From Dioszegia crocea (lineage: Eukaryota; Basidiomycota; Tremellomycetes; Tremellales; Bulleribasidiaceae), in assembly GCA_001600615.1 (NCBI GenBank), contig BCKK01000005.1, positions 1,203,559 to 1,267,558 of the forward strand: 64,000 nucleotides of DNA, written 5' to 3'. Below are positions 11,701 through 23,499 of this stretch, piece after piece (position 1 is the first letter of the stretch; each line of letters opens with the position of its first letter). The translations under genes and the position numbers were made by a program. The notes beneath the pieces are model-generated. The model did not search any database. It was not told the DNA's origin and saw only the letters and a list, made by a program, of their open reading frames with translations.

Positions 11701-13106
11701 CAACAGCGCAAGTATCGAAAACGACATCACTGAAGAGCAACAAAGCTGGACACAACCAGTGAAGGCCAGACCGAAGCGCGAGTGCACTTTTGACGCATTG
11801 GAAAGCTGATGACCCAAGACGCTGAATAGACCGAGATAGAGTAGGTAGACAAGTTTCGATGGCGAAGCGGATAGACTAGGTTCTGGGGGAGGACTTGTAG
11901 GTGGAGGTAGGTCATCCGATTGGAACTGTTATCAGCCACATTCTATCAGGACTTACTGTCAAGAGCCAAGAACCGGTGTTGTCTGCTTCTCTCCCTGTGA
12001 CTCTGGCTTCCTCAAATATCTCTCCCTGCACCTTGCCAGATAGCGTAGCCATCTCCGCCGCCCATCTCTGTTCGAAATCAAGCGCCATTCCCCTCCCTAC
12101 CCGGAAAGGTATCACCACTCCCCTATAGATATCCTCCGTCTTTTTGAGCTTCTGCATGGGCATTCGAATATGCCCCACTCCATCCTCAGGCAGCTCATCT
12201 GGCGAGAACAACATACAGCGCCGACCTTCATCCCTCACACACTCGCCATCTTTCTCCCACCCTTCTGCCATCTCTCGTAGGGCTGCCAGAATCTTACGGT
12301 CCATCTCATCCCACTCCCCATTGTCGTCCGGACCGTCCAGGACATCGGCGACATCTGTCCATGCCACTCGCATTACTCGTAGCTCATCCATCAACCACTC
12401 CATCTCGCCCTCCGGCCTGTCCAGATACCACGCGCCATCCTCAGCCTCTTCTGGGGTATGATCCCACCATCCCGTCCAGGCAAGCCTTGGCAGCAGGGGA
12501 GGTGGATAAGGGAAGAATCCATCCAGTAAGCGCGTAGTCAGGACTGACAGCGGATGCTCTCGAGGTGCAGCACGCGACGGACCGGCTCGGGGATGTGCGA
12601 ATGGGGAGTCGGGAGATGGCGGCGGAAAGCGCTTGGATAGATATATCGCGAGTGAGGGATAGAAAAGGTTGGTCATCACCAGGCAGTCGATCAGGAGGGT
12701 GCGGATCTACAGTATTAGATGAATGCCTCTCAATCCCCAGCACGTCCCCAAGTATTTTCATGGCCAACGGAGCGATCTCCTTTGGTGTCGGTATAAGTCC
12801 CGCGCATATTCCTCGCCCGGGTTGAGACCATGCGTTCGCATGGAGTCGAGAATATGTATCAAGTCTACGACTGACCTGATTTCTCGCGCAGTGCTCCCCG
12901 AAGCGCCGGAACTTCTCCTCCACCCAGCCATCTTGTCCCACTCCCCATCCGAAAGCCCTCCTTTTGCCCTTGTCTTTTGGTCTGACCACGTCTCGACGTG
13001 ACCGCCTTGCAGGTGTACTCGAGGGCTCCTGCACTGGCGGTAGCCTGCTTTGTAGGTCGAGTCGATGTCGGATTTCCGATCCCGAACCTGTATTCATCAT
13101 GGCCAT
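8795..13106 (-). CDS. SCP1: SREBP cleavage-activating protein homologue (SCAP/Scp1)
   Basis: SCAP escorts the membrane-bound SREBP transcription factor from the ER to the Golgi when sterol or oxygen is low. Five exons (13106-12876, 12706-11957, 11925-11599, 11565-11341, 11308-8795) total 1,348 residues. A first helix starts at about residue 78 (IRTLLIDCLVMTNLFYPSLA), followed by a lumenal loop with FFPYPPPLLPRL. The sterol-sensing domain spans about residues 350-515 (SKVHSRFGLAFTGCVQ, ILPFVITVVGAENM, REFCVFAAVLIVTDWF). It leads into ILSIDAQRLELADVL, the counterpart of the mammalian MELADL COPII-sorting motif. A large C-terminal region has WD40 repeats, for example VVVASPDGRLVITVSLDNS and ATRDGSVYIWEI. 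Three introns are only 31-33 bases. The start at 13106 gives frame-exact splicing; an upstream extension is not excluded. Confidence 0.9.
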
Positions 13107-14358
13107 CGAAGATGTGGCTGATTGAGGGATTTGGTCGGTATGGATATGCCTGAACCAGACCGGCGACGAGCGCACCAAGAGTTAAGATGCTGCTACGTCT
13201 ATCTTCAATATATCTGACTGCACAGTGGAGCTTGGTCAGAATGTCTTGTGGAATGGCTGGAGCGACGACATGAAGGCGACGAGACGGGAACGGGATCACG
13301 ACATTTCCGGAACGGGCTCGGCCTTCGGCCTTCTCCCTTATTCAGATGCCCCGTGATGACTATCGTTATACATTGATGGTAAGAATACCTCATGCCTACA
13401 CTGTCGCTAATACCGCGCTCCTGACGGCCTCGGAGAAGCTAAAGCAATCTTTTCATCGTCAGGATCCAAACTTTGGGTGCGTCTGAACGGCCGAATTCGC
13501 GACGCATTCACCAGGAGTATTATACTGTGCCTCCTAACAGTATAGTATACAGTACCGTACCATCTAAACCGATATCAGAGTACAGCTGACTCTGCTACGA
13601 GTACCATACTACCCACCCTCCGCGTCATACATTGGTTTCTGTGCGTGCGTCACCTGTCACTCTCTGTCACTAGAACAAATGATGTGGTGTGCGTTACGAC
13701 CTCGGTGTGGACGGTAGATTCCACAAAGTGATAGGCTATGTACTATGAGAGGCACACATTTGTTGACCGGTGCGGCAAACCGTGGTTACGAATAGCTTGG
13801 GAATGATATGGTGTGTCGTATACACCCGAACCTAACTTGCCGGAGAGGACTGGGCTGACTCGCTGTCAATGCTCCCGATTTAGAATGTCCCGCTCCGGAA
13901 CTTCCTCACCTCTTATAAGTCTTCAACTCAACTTTCACAAGCGGGGAGATACTGTTGCGTCCTTGTTGAGAACGCTGATGTCCGCAAAGATCCTTTGACT
14001 CAACGGAGTGGAATTCACACTTAGTTTACGCCACCAGCATCGCCTGCCCGCAGAGTTCTTCATGCCGCGAAGTACCAATATCTGCGACCTCACCTTCACA
14101 GAGCAGAGAGAATTGCAGATCTGGTCAGCCTGACTGGGCGATCTTTACTCTGAAAGGGCCTAGTTGCGATTTCCACCAGAAGATATCTCGGTTTCCCCGA
14201 TACATTCTCATGAAGCAGACCAGGTCAATACCTAGATTGTCTTGCGAAGAGACTCTTGTTCACATTGATGAGCAGTCCGCAGGTCCTTAAGAGGCAGAAC
14301 GGCAAAGATAAGACCGCTATGACAAAAAAACCACTAGAACCGCGCAGCAAAAGGCGAA
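13107..14358. other. Intergenic, SCP1 upstream region
   Basis: About 1,250 bases with no gene I can support. Open frames are short and lack domains. An 8-base inverted repeat (TATACTGT and ACAGTATA, 8-base spacer) lies at 13521-13544. Confidence 0.45.
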
Positions 14359-14456
14359 GGTCTCACTGGGGATCGAACCCAGGTTACCAGTAGGGAGAGT
14401 TTTGATGCCCGGCCTGACTCAAAAACTGGTGTCCTAAACCACTAGACGATGTGACC
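14359..14456 (-). tRNA. tRNA-Gln (anticodon TTG) with a 26-base intron
   Basis: Read on the minus strand from 14456, the sequence folds as a tRNA. The acceptor stem is GGTCACA with TGAGACC (one A-A mismatch at pair 5-68), the D arm is GTCT/GGAC, the anticodon stem is CCAGT/ACTGG, and the T arm is CTGGG-TTCGATC-CCCAG. The B-box core GGTTCGATCC is intact. With this D-arm spacing the anticodon is TTG (Gln), followed by A37. A 26-base intron (14418-14393) sits one base 3' of the anticodon, the standard place for nuclear tRNA introns, and contains CAAAA that can pair with the anticodon. Reading the stem one base earlier would give anticodon TTT, which fits the D arm less well. Confidence 0.85.
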
Positions 14457-14874
14457 TACCGACACGCGGGGTCATCATCCATATGAAGCCCTCCTTTCGA
14501 ATTGAGCATGCGACTGAGAAGTCGTTTGGCGAGACACGCGCACGCCTTGCCGACGGGACCATCTCTGACACGGTACAAAACCTTATCAGGTAGGTTGTTT
14601 ACTTGACGAGCGATGCATGAACCAAGCTGACTATGAGCACAGACTTACGCACCTGAGGTCCGATAGTTACCTGATCGATATCTCCATCGCTCACGCTATT
14701 TCCGTCATCGGTCAATGCTTGATGGCCCTTGAGCGCATGGTTAACAATCAGGCTTTTCCGCCCTTCAATATAAGCAGGACTATACGGTTCCCCCAAATCG
14801 ACCGTCAGGCGAAATCTACATCCTTAGACTAGGTTAGTTCGAGCCAGACTATCTGACGCCTACATGCGTCTACT
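14457..14874. other. Intergenic between tRNA-Gln and BET1
   Basis: About 420 bases. Two overlapping open frames on opposite strands (14617-14832 plus and 14599-14796 minus) have no recognisable protein features, so I treat the stretch as non-coding. Confidence 0.45.
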
Positions 14875-15507
14875 TCATCGTCTCAACCACCATACCAGGA
14901 TGAATAACCATAGTACGAGAAGGACAAACATCGTGAACCAACACCAGGTCCCTCCTTGTCGTTTGGCCATCTTCGTCATGCGCCGATATGTGCCATTCAG
15001 GTAATTTGATGTCGAGGTGAAAGCGTCGTTCTGGGGTATAAGCTTCACCAAGTAAATTTTGACAATGCGTTCACCATTCCACCCAGCTCCATATTGCTAT
15101 CTCGGACTTCGTTCCCTATTCCGACCGTGATCTGGAGCATCAGCTTGTACCTTCTGCGAAAGAGACATATGGTACTCACATCCTTCAGCATCTTGACTTT
15201 CCCCAGTAACCCCTCTAACCGATCATCATTCTGCCCTTCCAATTGCATCGCCGTCCTCGTATATCCCGGACCGTTGCTTCCACTTCCCATACCCCCTCCA
15301 TATGGGCTCTCCGAGTATTGCGACGCTGCAGAGCCCGGTCGTGGGAACGGAGCGGGCGAGGCGCGCCCTGATGAAGGCCCTGGGCCATTTGGGGGTAAGA
15401 GGACTGGGGAGGGAGTAGATGTTGGATGAGGGAGGCGTTGATTAAGATTATTCCGCCTTATTATCAGCTCAATATGGACTCTCGTCTACCGATACAAACC
15501 TGTTCAT
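14875..15507 (-). CDS. BET1: ER-Golgi Qc-SNARE Bet1
   Basis: Bet1 is the Qc-SNARE for fusion of COPII vesicles with the Golgi. Four exons (15507-15500, 15456-15180, 15131-15075, 15030-14875) total 498 bases and 165 residues. The first exon is only eight bases (ATGAACAG). A Pro/Ser/Gly-rich N-terminus precedes the SNARE motif: QLEGQNDDRLEGLLGKVKML, then KDITVGIGNEVRDSNMELGG and MNDAFTSTSNYLNGTYRRMT. A single C-terminal membrane anchor follows (WCWFTMFVLLVLWLFILVWW), ending LRR. The layout matches a tail-anchored Bet1; the N-terminal extension is typical of basidiomycete versions only by inference. The exon sum is a multiple of three, which supports the tiny first exon. Confidence 0.92.
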
Positions 15508-15850
15508 GATGCAGAAGCAGCCAGGCAACGTGGAACGTTGATGGGTCGTCCGGGCTCAGAATTTGACGAGGGAGATTCCAGGTCGGCTTTACTCGCGCCT
15601 AGTCGCTTAGACGATCCTAATGGTATACGAGTGTTTAAAATATATAAGGTGGGGAGGCACCTTCTCGAACTTCTCAAACGCTTGCTGCTGCTGTACGCGA
15701 CGAATGTGATGGAGATGGAGCCATCTCCGCGCTATTCTGCCGACAATCATCCGAAAGTTCCGTCGGAACTGTGAGATCGAGGATATTTACACCGTCACCC
15801 AAGCCGTCACCCCCTCTCTGCTGCGATCACAACCTTTAGATCACATTGGT
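15508..15850. other. Divergent intergenic between BET1 and the SRS2-like gene
   Basis: About 340 bases separate the two divergent start codons and should hold both promoters. An A/T-rich TATATAAG lies near 15641-15648. No gene is supported. Confidence 0.45.
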
Positions 15851-18800
15851 ATGGCTACACCAGGTGCCAGCAGTACGCTGGGAAGCTCCTCAAGCCGCTC
15901 CGCTCCCGGTGCATATCCATACCTCGCCGGACTCAATCCAGCACAACACAAAGGTCCGTGTCTTGTTGTGTTTTTCAGCTTCCCTCGTCTTGCTTCTTTC
16001 CCACGGCCCTCCGTTGCATTCAGCTCCCCTGATTGACCTCGTGCTAATCATTTCCCTCTCCACCGATTGTGTTTCTCCTCCATCCTCTCAAATCTCGTAT
16101 CGACACTGCTGACTCTGCCAGCTGTGACTGCCGACCCCTCCATCCCCCTCCAGATCCTCGCCGGGCCAGGCTCAGGCAAGACTCGCGTCCTCACTTCGCG
16201 TGTAGCTTATCTTGTACAGCACCATGGTCTCTTTCCTCACCAGATCACGGCGGTCACCTTCACCAACAAGGCTGCCAACGAGATGCGAAAGCGACTGGAG
16301 AAGCTACTGGGAGCGAAGGTCGCTGGGGGACTTGTACTAGGTATTTCTCCGCCAGCCCAGAGCTGACTATAGGTACATTCCACTCCACTTGTGTTCGCTT
16401 TCTGAGGCGATATGGAGGCTTGATCGACCTTCCCAACAACTTTGCCATCGCCGATGCGGATGACTGGTGCGTTTCTCCCTTCACACTGAAGCTAAGCTAA
16501 CCTGACACTGCAGCAAGAAGATCATTGGCCGTTTGATCAAGGCCCGAGCGGAATTCCTCGAAGGTGCGCGGATGTCCCTGAAGGACCGTGCGGTTCTTTC
16601 CGATATCAGTAAGGCCAAAGCGCGAGGAGAGACAGCGGACGACATGGCTATAAGAGCGGCGAACGAACCCAGCAGTTCTACCAGTACTACTTCTATCATT
16701 GCGGAGGTAAGTTATTCTTATTTCCCTCTAACATCGCTGACGCACAGATATATGGCGAGTATGAAGCTTCACTGAGGGAGAGCAACTCGCTAGACTTCGA
16801 CGACCTCCTCGTTTTTGGTTTGAGACTGTTTACGGAGAACCCAAACATTCTTGCTTCGTGTAACCATATTTTGGTAGACGAATTTCAGGTGAGCTTAGTG
16901 TGGGAAGACTGACTCTATGCCCAAGCTGACCTACAGGATACCAATGTCATCCAGTACGAGCTCATGCGGTGCTTCGCCAAAGCTCAGAATGGTGTGACGA
17001 TTGTGGGTGATCCTGATCAGAGTGTGTACGGCTGGAGGTCGGCGGAGATTGAAAACCTTAACCGGATGAATCGAGGTGAGCTAAGTGCGACCGTAGTATG
17101 AACGGACTTGAGCTGACGGGACAGACTTTAGCGGTGTTCAAGCGATCTACCTGGAGCAAAACTACCGGTCCACCGGGGCGATTCTTTCTGCCGCTTCTTC
17201 CGTTATAACTCAAGGTAAGTCTTGATGTACGTCCGTGCTCACTGCAGACCGCGACCGTCCCCAAAAGTCACTCTACACCTCACATCCCAAATCAACCACT
17301 GTCAACCTCAAAACCTTCAGTACGCCCGTCATCGAAGCTAGCTTTATCGCTACCGAGATCAAACGGATGATCGCTTATTCCGGGGACGTGCTGAATCACG
17401 GAGACTTTGCCATTCTGCGTGAGTTATTACTGACTTCAAATAAGCAGAATCAACTGAAACGGTAGTTCGCTACAATGCCCTTTCAAGAGTGATCGAGAGT
17501 GCGCTGCAGAAAGATAGTATCCCGAATCGGATCGTAGGCGGACACAAATTCTTCGAGCGGATGGAAGTTAAGGATCTGCTGGCGTATTTACAATTGGCTG
17601 AGAATCCAAACTTCACCGTGAGTCATTCATCGTTTTCTCCTGCCATATGCTGATCTATAGCCCGCCTTCATTCGCGTCGTCAACACGCCCAAACGAGCCA
17701 TCGGAGACAAGTCCGTTGCCGACCTGCTTGCTGCTGCCAAATCCCAAAAGATCAGTCCAATGGAGCTGTGCGAGCGGATGGTGGATGGTGATGCTTTACC
17801 AGATGGTATCAAGGCGGGACTCAAGAACAAGTTGGCGTCTTTTGTTGGCGTAGTCCGGAAGCTGAGGAGAGCGGCGCAGAAGGGGAACTCAGTGGCGGAT
17901 CTCCTGAAGATGGTGCTGGAGAGGACCGGGTATGAGGATTATCTCAAGATCAGTCAACAGGATTTTGAGTCGAGGCTGGAGAACGTCAAGGAATTGGTTA
18001 GTTACCGGGTGCAAGATATGCCTCCTAACCCAAAGCTGACACATCAGATATCTTTCAGTGTGACAGTGGCTGAGGAGCAACATCGACAGATCAATGCAGA
18101 TCAAGACAATCCGACGTTCGTCGCTGCTTCTTCGGCCGCCATGGAGGCATATGTCATGACGCAGAAGGATGACAAGACCGATGTCAAGATGCACCCCCTA
18201 TTCCGCCGACGCTCAAGTAGCGTCTCTACTACCGGACCGGGCAAGCCGACGAAGCCGAAAGCCAAGTCGACGGGAAAGGCTAAGAAGGGCAAGATACAAG
18301 AGGAGGAGATTTTCGAGGTCTTGTCTAGTGATGAAGAGGCTGAAAGAGGTGGAAAGTCCGAGAAGCGGGAGGGGTCGGAGATCAGCGAGGAGATGCCGGC
18401 AAAGGCAGAAGAGATTGCGAGGTGAGCTGTCAAAGACGTTGACTTGTATCATAAGCTGATCAAAATAGTCTGAAACCTCTGAGTTATTTCCTGCAGACGT
18501 CGATGTTGTCAACAGATACAGAGAGTCAGAATCAGGAAGAAAAGGAGTCTGTGCCTGTGGGTTGCTTTTCAGCTTTAACACCGCCTCTGTCGTGTATGTC
18601 GCGGGCCAAGCTGACTTATGTAGAAAGTCACGATCACCACAGTACACGCTGCAAAAGGACTTGAATGGCCTGTAGTATTCATCCCGGCTGGTAAGCTCAC
18701 TCGGCGTTCACTTGTGATCGACCAATGAGCTAATATCGCAGTGGAATCTGGTACATATCCCTCTTATCGATGTGTCGAAGCGCATGAAATCGCCGAGGAG

Positions 18801-20106
18801 AGGCGGTTGCTCTACGTGGCCATGACTAGGGCGCAGATCTTCCTGGTGAGTTAAGAAGTCCAAAACTTGCAGTCGTCTTGACAAAAGCTCACATGTCAGA
18901 CTATGTCTCACTGCCAGTTCCGGATGATGGGTGGGGAAGACAAGGATAAGTCTGTGAGCGAGTTTATCGCTGTGTCGCAGAAGAAGAACCCGGTAAGTCT
19001 TACCAACGATCGAGCATGGTCCGAGGTGGGCTTGGGATTCGCAAGGGGAGCCGAGTTTGATCAACCAGCCAGGCATCAATTAGCCAGGCCTATCTCAACG
19101 GAGTCAAGGACATGGCGCATCCCATCTTTCAATCAAAGTGGTGCAAAATCCTGCAGTCCTCACTACGTCCTATGAGCACGGCCTCACTCCAGTGGAACGC
19201 ACTCGGACCGCAAGCTGACTTGTTAGGCAGAATTCCAAGCAGACATGCCCGAGATCGATGAGCAGGCGCGGAAGACCATCTCTCACATGCTGGGTAGGCC
19301 CGGACCGGAGGAATCGGGAATGAAAGACAGGATTATGAAACAGTCAGTTATGATCCCCGCTTCATCTTTCAAGGAGCTTCAACTGATGCGATAGCGTACG
19401 TGCCGCCCCGCCTCTATCCATGTGGGATGCGCCCGAAGCTCGCGACTCCTCATTCAATCGCTTCGCTCGTCGAGAAGTGACCAAAGCCACCCGAGCAGCC
19501 GAGTACTGGGCATCAGAGACGGACGAGTATGCTCTGCCCGGACAAAGCGGCTTCTCTTCCGCCCGTCACGCCCCAAATCATCATCAGAATCGGGATCGAC
19601 TCAACCCGCCCAATAACGTCGCGAAGACCGAGAAACCCCCTCCTGTACTTCTTCAATCTCGAAATCATCACTTTCCCGAAATGCCAAAGTTCTCCTTCAA
19701 TAACGAACGGGATGATGGTCGTGGGAGAGACGCGGGTCTGGGGTCATTCACCAATGCCAGTACGAGCAGTTTGGCAATGATGAAGAATCTCGGATTACCA
19801 GGTACTGGGAGTGGCGGAGCGTCGCCCATGAGCGTGGGGTCGCCGGTGCTAGGAGGGAGTAGTCCGAGACCTTTGTCGGGTGTGTTGGCTGGTGCTGGAG
19901 GCAGTGTAGGTGCAGCAGGAGGGGGAGGATCAGGCTTTGGGTTTCAATCGAGCGCTGCTGCGGGCTTAGCGGGCATGAAAGGGCTGGGTATTCCGGAGTT
20001 ACCTGGCGCTGGGCCAGGTGGAGAAGTAGCTCTTGCGCGAGGAACGAAACGTCTCGGTATGGGCCGTCCGCAGCCCTGGGGTGCTAAGAAGGCTCGCGGG
20101 ACTTAG
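15851..20106 (+). CDS. SRS2: UvrD/Srs2-type 3'-5' DNA helicase
   Basis: Srs2-class superfamily 1A helicases strip Rad51 from DNA and restrain recombination. The start is ATG at 15851, exon 1 ends at 15953, exon 2 is 16122-16340, and the gene ends with TAG at 20104-20106, encoding roughly 1,100 residues. Motifs in order are Walker A ([20 protein letters not shown]), motif Ia ([14 protein letters not shown]), motif Ic ([14 protein letters not shown]), Walker B ([11 protein letters not shown]), motif III ([16 protein letters not shown]), motif IV (YLEQNYRST), motif V ([18 protein letters not shown]) and motif VI ([14 protein letters not shown]). A long charged insertion before motif V carries a SUMO-interacting-like stretch ([12 protein letters not shown]). 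The C-terminus is Gly/Ser-rich and ends in a basic patch. SRS2 is preferred over a bacterial-type UvrD because this is a spliced nuclear gene; other fungal UvrD paralogues remain possible. Confidence 0.88.
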
Positions 20107-20455
20107 ATCTAATAGTACTGTGTAGTCTAAATACTGTAGATGTATGCTTGTGCAATATTGTATCCCAATAGAGCTGGAATCACCTAGATTCTGAGTTTCA
20201 GCTTCAACATATGTTGCAGAGGATGAAGGAGAGACCCAGCTGGCTGTGAAAAGTCTACACATGAGTGGGAAAGGTGGCTGATTGACTGGTACGCAACGCT
20301 ATGTCGACTAGTGGTATAGGAGAGGAGATGGAGGATGGGAAAGGCTAGACTTCAGTATAGTTGTAATTAGATTGCTTCCCATCGCCAAAGCTCAAGATGG
20401 ACATTACGCTGCTATACATTCGCATCCTTCTTCTCTTCCAAGAACCTCCCCTACA
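20107..20455. other. Convergent 3' region between SRS2 and GID7-like genes
   Basis: About 350 bases between two stop codons, holding the 3' untranslated regions of both genes. I see nothing else. Confidence 0.5.
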
Positions 20456-22910
20456 TCACAACTCCAACCCCCCATCCATAGCCTCTGCCCCCTCGGCAGC
20501 CTCTCCCTCATTGGCCTCCTCCCCATCCCCAACGGCCTCCATCAAGACCTCCCCCTGCTCGCGCAAAGTCGTCGGCGGCTGCCATATCCTCACGCTCTTA
20601 TCATCTGAACACGACGCAAAGAGCCGTCTCGACACAACCGGATTCCACGCAACGGCATTGACGGAGTCTTGGTGTCCTTGCAGTATCCCGATGGCTTTGC
20701 CCGAGTTAGCATCCCAGACGTAAATGTTGCTATCTGACATTAGCCAAAGTTACACCTGGACCCACCTTCTGAACCTGACAGGACGTATCGATCTTTTGGC
20801 GGACCGAAGCATGATCTAATCAAGAAGCGGGAGTGTGAATGGCCAGTGAAACGACGCATGAATCGGACGTCAGGCTCGGTGCTGTATAGCATGATATCCT
20901 GGGGTAAGCCAAATCAGCGATGGGACTCACTTCATCTTCGACGGCGATGAGGAATCGCTTCCCATCCCCAGATAGGGTAATCGAGCTGATCCCAGATCCT
21001 AGTACGGGAATGACACTAAATCAGCCAGGCCAAGATGAGACTCACGATTCAATTCGCTTATTCGCCAGACCGACAACAACGATCCCATGATCCATCTCCT
21101 CGTATCCGAAATCCTCGACCACAGTACCTACTATCCCATTGATGGGATCATGGGATGGCCGGCCAGACATGGAGGGTTTGGGTTTAGGGTCGTCGAGATG
21201 TCGGCGGATATGCGCCGTGACGGCGATAAGCCGTTGGCCGTCTAGCGTGATGGCAAAATCGCGGAATTGAAGTGTGGGCGTAGACCATTGACGCTTCATT
21301 TCGCCATTTGCCGACTGAAGTCAGCTTGACCAAGCCAGAACGTACGTAAAAGATCAATTTGCAGTCCATGCTGGAGACGAGAAACTCGCTGCCGTCTGGC
21401 ATCCACCGTATGGCGCTGATTTCGTCGGTGTGCTGGCCTGCGCCAGCTGGCATGGGTTTTTGCAAACCGGTCTGGGGTCAGCCGGGTAGGTTCAAGACTT
21501 ACCTTAACGTCCCACATGTAGACCGTCCTATCCGCTGCAGTCACCAACAGACTGCAATCTGGCGACCAAGCCAGTGCGCCGACGGATTCTCTATGATCCC
21601 TCAATTGATGTAGCGGCTGCATGTCATATGCGGTTTCGCCATTCGTCGTCATTGTCTACATCAGCCAAACCCAACCTTTACCCACCTTTAATTGCCATAT
21701 TACAACCATCCTATCGTGACCGGCCGTAGCAAGCAGCTCGCCGTCCGGACTCCAAACGAGATTATGCACCTCGTCGCCGTGGTCGGCAAGGATATGTGTG
21801 GTGTCGGAGGGGAAAGACCCAGATTTGCAATGGTGGTCGGTGTAAAGGCTTGGAGCGGCGGCGTCGGTATGATAGCGGCAGAATTGTTGTTGATATGCAC
21901 GAGCTTGATCCAGCAGTGTGGCTAGGCGGCGGGGCGGGAGGAGAACTTTGGGCGACATGAAGGCTGAATCAGCACAATTCGACCAAAACCTACTTTGGAT
22001 CTGTTCGAGAAGACGTCGACGAGACGTTCCGGCAGCTCCATCCCATCTCGCCCTGTCGTACAATTCCTCTCTATCGCTGCACATCATAAATCTACATCAG
22101 CACAGTCTACGCACCACTCACCCTGAGAGCCAATGAAGATCCTCAGCATCCCTCACCACAGGTGTGAGCTCATGCCTTAGCACCGCTAGGGCCCTCCGCT
22201 GCCCTCCAACCTCCAGCAGCTCGAGATATTTCTGTCGACTGATCAAAAAGCGGACACTTTCAACCGGGGTAATCTGACCAAGCGGGTCTGGTCTCTTCTC
22301 CAAGACGATGGACGATACCGACGCCGAATCGGTCGGTGTAGTGACGCCGAGATGAGGCAGCAAGGCCAGAGCTTCAGCCCACCGTGCCCCAAGTATGGCC
22401 TCTTGAAATTCCAGAGCTGATTGCGAGGCGAGCACACAGCCTGACTCCGCTTCGAGCATATCTGCTGATTTGCTATTGTCAGCGGTATCATAACTGGACT
22501 TACTCATGACCTAAATCACGCAAAGTTTGCAACATCAACCGGGTGATCTCCTCTCTATCCACTGGCCGCCGCTTGGTCCCCATCAGACTCTGCCGCCCCG
22601 TCCTTTTGACTATCGAAGCCACTCCATCGTCATCGACGTATACATCATCCTCATCGTCGGCTGTCCAATCTTTGTCGTCGTCGTACATGGACGAGCTTGA
22701 TGGTGGGACGAGCGGTAACATCTCGAGATTATAGAGCAGAGCATTTAGGGCTGAAGGCGCAGAGGGGCCAGCTACCGACTCAGTAGCTCGTATATTCGAC
22801 ATCACAGCGGTTGAGGCTGCCAAAGGCGAAGTTGGGGAAATGCGGTGGCGCTTGGAGTTGGGTATCTCGTCAGAGGAGTCTGATCGCCGCCGCCGGGTAC
22901 CGTGCTGCAT
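20456..22910 (-). CDS. GID7: LisH-CTLH-WD40 protein, Gid7/WDR26 type
   Basis: Gid7/WDR26 is a scaffold subunit of the GID/CTLH ubiquitin ligase, which in yeast removes gluconeogenic enzymes. The LisH motif is VDREEITRLMLQTLRDLGHD-KSADMLEAESG across a 31-base intron (22503-22473). The CTLH region is SALEFQEAILGARWAEALAL to ALAVLRHELTPVVRDAEDLH. Then come WLSGDREELYDRARWDGAAG and VLLPPRRLATLLDQA, a segment typical of WDR26. WD40 repeats follow, for example VHNLVWSPDGELLATAGHDR, VGALAWSPDCSLLVTAADRT and NAVAWNPVVSRRLFASCSDD. The end is Glu-rich (GDGEEANEGEAAEGAEA). The ATG at 22910 is used; an upstream exon ending VQAGQ near 22999 could splice in frame, but I found no upstream ATG for it. Confidence 0.9.
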
Positions 22911-23499
22911 GAGTTAGCAAGTGATATGGTTACCCACAAGCGAGTCTAGAGAGCAAACGGAGGAGGACGCGGACAATTCGGCGCAAGTTGAAACCTACCT
23001 GACCGGCCTGTACAGTGCGCCTATCTGCGCCGCCGAGTCCCGAACCAGAAGCAGAAGCAGAGCCAGACGAGCCGAGTCCGCTAGCCTGCACGATGGGCGA
23101 TGTTGATTCGGCCGTCGTGTATAGTGTTTGGGTGGATAGGGGGTGAAGTGGCAATTGAATGAGCGGACCCGTGTCGTCAGTGACCGAGGAATGCGGTTGG
23201 CGGGTAGGTGTTTTGTGGTGCTTTCTTCACAAACGACCGCTCGATCTGGTCTCTCTGGCGTGCTCGTAGAGTGAATATGCTCCCTATGGGTGGAAAGTCA
23301 TAGATAAGATGCATGAGCACTGAGCACGGCCAGTGCAAGACATCAGCTAGGCTTACGTAAAGTATTTACACACCATCATGCACCGCTGTTGCTGCACCTG
23401 AACGCTGAACCGTGTACATACCTCAACATTGACCCATCTACCGACTACATATCCACTCCCTCTCTCATACTCGCAGGTGTACAGCATACATCACACAAA
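22911..23499. other. Divergent intergenic between GID7-like and SNX4
   Basis: About 590 bases. The part at 22999-23154 has an open minus-strand frame rich in Ser/Gly that could be a 5' exon of the GID7-like gene, but its start is unclear. The rest is presumed promoter for both genes. Confidence 0.4.

Noticed and set aside
12865..13299. Alternative minus-strand frame upstream of SCP1 with a hydrophobic stretch (LTLGALVAGLVQAY)
   Set aside because: It has no ATG start and does not splice in phase to the sterol-sensing part; the ATG at 13106 gives an exact frame.
14599..14832. Two overlapping short frames on opposite strands next to the tRNA
   Set aside because: Neither shows domain, codon bias or splice evidence.
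16067..16500. Alternative frames in the first helicase exons
   Set aside because: Only the frame giving [11 protein letters not shown] and the following helicase motifs is conserved; the others are shifted readings of the same exons.
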